Below, piece after piece: positions 61,215 to 64,000 of a stretch of DNA of 64,000 nt. The DNA lies in NCBI RefSeq assembly GCF_016906535.1, contig NC_057382.1, positions 620,001-684,000 on the forward strand. Direction: 5' to 3'. The position numbers and the translations under genes are program-made. The notes under the pieces were generated by a model, which did no database searches, was not told where the DNA came from, and saw only the letters and a program-made list of their open reading frames with translations. The stretch is from Rhizoctonia solani (lineage: Eukaryota; Basidiomycota; Agaricomycetes; Cantharellales; Ceratobasidiaceae). Each line of letters starts with the position of its first letter. Position 1 is the first letter of the stretch.

Positions 61215-61898
61215 ATGGATTTCGAACCGCTACTCGAGTTCTTACAACCTCATCTCCCACCTTTTGTTTTTCACTTGTTATTAAACCTGGCTTCCTCACT
61301 TGCCTCAACTATCAATACGCTTTCTTATGCTCTAACTCATCCTTCTGACCCCGACTCTACCGAGGCTCTGAAGTCGCTCGTGCCTTCGCTTTTATCATTC
61401 TTGGCCCTATACTTCACGATCGTGTCTGTCTATCGAACGATACGAAGTGCCATCAATCTAGTTTTTTTCTTGGTCAAGTGGATTGGTATATTGTCCATGC
61501 TAGTTCTCGGTTTCTCTTATGCTATGGGTGGCAATGCCGCAGAAAGCTTTGGTGATCTGGCTGCTCGGCTTCACGAATTTGAGGCCGCGTACAAAGAACA
61601 TGCTCAACCTCCCAAAGAAGGAAAAACGGGCCCCCGGAGTGTCTGGGATCACTTCGACGCGCGTGACCGTGACAGCAAGGATAGCGGGAAGCTCTGGTGG
61701 AAAAAAGACAAGGATACAACTCCCCCAGCCTCGACGTTCGGGTACGTTTATGAGCAGGTCTCATCCTACAAATGGGCTTGGGACGCTTTGGTTGATACTC
61801 GGGAGGACACTGGTTCGGAACGAGTCAAGCGGGCTAAAAAAGAAAAGAGTAAACCTCAGGTGAACGCCAAGAGCAAACCTGGCCAGCGTGTTCGATAG
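61215..61898 (+). CDS. Small membrane protein, probably APQ12-like (nuclear pore assembly and biogenesis)
   Basis: Intronless 227-aa product. Two hydrophobic spans are visible at about residues 52-70 (LVPSLLSFLALYFTIVSVY) and 79-103 (INLVFFLVKWIGILSMLVLG), joined by a short basic turn (YRTIRSA). The C-terminal half is hydrophilic, ends very basic (RVKRAKKEKSKPQ) and would face the cytoplasm or nucleoplasm. This arrangement and the VYRTIRSAINLVFFLVK segment resemble the fungal APQ12 family of nuclear-envelope/ER proteins that affect pore biogenesis and lipid balance. The match is by pattern only; an unrelated two-span ER protein is the alternative. Confidence 0.7.
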   Translation: MDFEPLLEFLQPHLPPFVFHLLLNLASSLASTINTLSYALTHPSDPDSTEALKSLVPSLLSFLALYFTIVSVYRTIRSAINLVFFLVKWIGILSMLVLGFSYAMGGNAAESFGDLAARLHEFEAAYKEHAQPPKEGKTGPRSVWDHFDARDRDSKDSGKLWWKKDKDTTPPASTFGYVYEQVSSYKWAWDALVDTREDTGSERVKRAKKEKSKPQVNAKSKPGQRVR

Positions 61899-62458
61899 AC
61901 GCACTCAAGTTGGGGCATGTGTCGCTAGTATTTGGTTCATTATTGGTACGTCAAGTAGCCTCTAATAATTGGATGCATTTGCCTTACATGAAATTATTAT
62001 CTAGCATTTTAATTTGTACCTTCTTGTATGTCGAACCTCTTTTGCTTTTGTTGCTATCTTGGGGGTCATCAGTACCCTATGGAGTTTGGTGAAAATAGAA
62101 CTACATGGGGTCACCAAGTAGTTGGGCGAGGAAATACAAACGTAGATTTCTTTTATATTCATGATTTTGTGTTATTCATAAGTTAGTGCCGCCGAAGCTA
62201 CTCGAAGGGGTCAGCGGAGGGCGCTAAATGGGCGTGGGCAATATATTTTCCTCCTACGAACATAAAAACGTCAAAATCGCGCAATGCCGGCAGTTTTAAT
62301 CAAAAGTTGTTTCCCTCCGAGGTCTTCTAAAGTGGAATTGAAACTAAAAGGACCAGCATTGTAGAGAGTTCCTCGTAAGAAAGAAAAGGAATTTATTGTG
62401 TATATATAGCCAATTAAGTGCATACAAATAGAGTCATAATCGACGAAATGGCCCCCAG
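61899..62458. other. Intergenic region between convergent genes
   Basis: 3' flanks of the APQ12-like gene and PL3 copy 4; no further feature. Confidence 0.45.
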
Positions 62459-63577
62459 CTAGAACTTGCAGCTGCGAATCGAAAGCACGACAGAGTTAGC
62501 GCTCGCATTAGAGGGAGGAAGGGGGAGGGGGGGAACGAAGATAGCAAGAGAGAGAGAAAGGGTTATGCCGAAAGAGAAAGAGAGAAAGAGAGAAAGAGAG
62601 AAAGAGAAAAGATCAAAACGGATCACTCACTTGGCATTCGACTTGTTCTCCGTCAGCATAGGAGGCTCCTGGCTCTTGTCGTTGCCCTGGTACGTGTTGC
62701 AGATCGACTTGACGCTTGTGTACGAGTTCGTCTTCGTGTCGATCGTCGCTACATCCCCGTAGTTCGAGTTCACGCCTGCGAGCACCTTGCCGTTGCGAGC
62801 GATGATGTTGCTGATCTGCACCTCGCGCTTCACCTGCGTGCTGCAGTTGCCGCACGATCGATAGAGCTTGCCGAAGTCCTGGACGCAGTACGAGTCGATC
62901 TTGACAAGACCTGGACGAGACTGATGAGGAAACTCCAAGCTCTGAGCTGGGATTACAACTCACCTCCGCCGTTGTGCTGAATGACCTTGTCGTCGGCGTT
63001 CTTGGCGCCTCCGCCGGTGATGGTGGTCGTACCGGAGCTCTGCCTGATGGTGATTGCGTCCTCGCATACGTCCTCGAACCAGACGTTGCGGATGGTGCAA
63101 GGTCCCTTGCAGTGGACGCCCTCGTTTTGGTTTTTGCCGATCACGGCATTGCTAGTGGATATATGCGCATGAGTATACATACGTGTGTGCATGTGATGGA
63201 ATAAAGGCCGCAGACAGTAGGCTACTTACGATAGGGTAGCGCCGGACTCGAGCAGGAAGACAGCATCCTTGTCGCCACCTTCCTTCTGGCCACCGCATGT
63301 GACACCGCGGTGGTAGCGGAGGTTCTTGCCTGTGAGTACGTGGTTGAACGTTGTTTGAGTGAGCGTCGAGCAATGGTAGGCCTGGATGCAAGAACTGCTT
63401 ACCGTCAAAGGACTCGCCGGCCTTGATGGTGCGAGCGGCATCGAACTTGACGTCGGTGGATGAAGATGGGTTCGGGAACGAGCAGCTGGCTGCCCGTTTT
63501 TCAGAAGGTGCAGCGAGCGCGGTTTGGGCAAGGACGCCGGCGATGACGGTCAAGGTAGCGAAAGAGATATGAACCAT
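62459..63577 (-). CDS. Secreted pectate lyase, PL3 family (copy 4, divergent)
   Basis: Predicted secreted pectate lyase of 251 aa. Exons are 63577-63403, 63329-63230, 63151-62964, 62910-62631 and 62471-62459; lengths equal those of the other copies exactly. Signal peptide [22 protein letters not shown] site, [13 protein letters not shown] block, [10 protein letters not shown] and terminal CKF are present. It differs from copies 1-3 at many positions (for example [26 protein letters not shown]), so it is an older paralogue and the likely source lineage of the relic at 16.7-17.1 kb. Introns are unrelated in sequence to those of copies 1-3; the last intron carries a purine-rich repeat. Confidence 0.93.
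62510..62615. repeat. Purine-rich (GAGAAA)n tract in the last intron of PL3 copy 4
   Basis: Low-complexity GA-rich DNA with several GAGAAA units, inside the intron between exons 4 and 5 (read as pyrimidine-rich in the transcript, which may aid 3' splice-site use). Confidence 0.75.
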
Positions 63578-63584
63578 AGTATAC

Positions 63585-63619
63585 TAGTAGTAGAGGTAGT
63601 AGAGGTAGTAGAGGTAGTC
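63585..63619. repeat. 9-bp tandem repeat in the 5' leader of PL3 copy 4
   Basis: Three to four copies of TAGTAGAGG just before the ATG. Copies 1-3 carry a shorter CTACTACCTAC-type run at the same place, so the repeat has expanded in copy 4. Confidence 0.75.
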
Positions 63620-63681
63620 AAGCAAGCTGTTCTTGTTGTGAGACTGAACTGATGATGCTTCACAGTGTAATCCGCGTCCTA

Positions 63682-63689
63682 CTTTTATA
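63682..63689 (-). promoter_or_regulatory. TATA box of PL3 copy 4
   Basis: TATAAAAG on the minus strand, 105 bp before the ATG. Confidence 0.65.
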
Positions 63690-63861
63690 GTCATCCAAGA
63701 CTATAGTACGCTCCACCCCTGAGCTATCACCGACTATGAACGAGCCTCAACGGCCCGTTGCACATGGTACCCACGAATTATCTCATTGTCCAAAGTCAGC
63801 GGATTCAGCGGGCACGGTCGCTTAGTGCTCGCGACGGCGACCAGCGCGCCTTTTTTCCTTC

Positions 63862-63890
63862 GTCATGCCAAGCCAATCTTGACGTGTCGC
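63862..63890 (-). promoter_or_regulatory. Conserved upstream element of PL3 copy 4
   Basis: On the coding strand of copy 4 this reads GCGACACGTCAAG, then TTGGCTTGGCATGA. A closely similar block is found upstream of copy 3 (22041-22071). The ACACGTCAAG core also appears, inverted, upstream of copies 1 (339-348) and 2 (21628-21637). A transcription-factor site is plausible but unproven. Confidence 0.5.
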
Positions 63891-64000
63891 TATTTTCATC
63901 CTTCTCACAGTGCTTGATTGTTGATTTTTCAGAGTAAAAGGGCACAAGATGGTAGAAACAGTAATCGGTGGAAACAAGCGTGTATATATTTGATTTGTTG

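Overview
The window reads as genomic DNA of a filamentous basidiomycete, most likely an Agaricomycete of the Rhizoctonia/Ceratobasidium type. That placement is an inference from densely split genes with introns of about 45-60 bp, a family of small PL3 pectate lyases, F-box-like LRR and GT32 genes, and tandem lectin-like genes; no species marker is present. Genes lie on both strands and there are no operons.

Layout. 0.6-1.6 kb: PL3 pectate lyase copy 1. 2.0-5.9 kb: an ArsB/NhaD-type (citrate-transporter-like) permease and a Bem46/ABHD13-type alpha/beta hydrolase. 9.2-11.4 kb: an HMG-box transcription factor flanked by about 3 kb and 5 kb of apparently non-coding DNA. 16.7-17.1 kb: a 5'-truncated, stop-less PL3 pseudogene. 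18.3-19.8 kb: F-box-like LRR protein. 20.2-23.5 kb: a long inverted duplication holding two identical, divergently transcribed PL3 genes around a 532-bp spacer. 23.5-24.7 kb: GT32 (OCH1-like) glycosyltransferase. 25.5 kb: an intron-containing tRNA-Ser(GCU). 26.0-34.8 kb: a very long Pro/Val/Glu-rich low-complexity coding region that ends in a truncated Argonaute N-terminal domain. 35-48 kb: a housekeeping block with dynamitin, phosphoglucomutase/phosphoribomutase, adenylosuccinate lyase, an MFS sugar transporter and the acetolactate synthase regulatory subunit. 49.3-57.7 kb: three tandem paralogues with jacalin-like lectin repeats. 58.2-60.8 kb: MYND zinc-finger protein. 61.2-61.9 kb: small membrane protein, probably APQ12-like. 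62.5-63.6 kb: PL3 copy 4.

Two window-wide patterns stand out. First, the PL3 family (four intact genes and one relic) shows very recent duplication or gene conversion, with promoter regions partly exchanged between copies. Second, coding genes from about 29 kb to 59 kb carry many apparent single-base (-1) frameshifts, mostly in short homopolymers and mostly in housekeeping genes, whereas coding genes below 25 kb are clean. This looks more like regional sequence or assembly error than pseudogenisation, and gene models there should be read with that in mind.

Functionally, the window combines plant cell-wall attack (PL3, with a sugar transporter to take up released sugars), purine and branched-chain amino-acid synthesis (ADE13, ILV6), sugar-phosphate metabolism, and a lineage-specific lectin cluster. 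The products are not in one pathway and the adjacency appears to be ordinary synteny plus local gene amplification.
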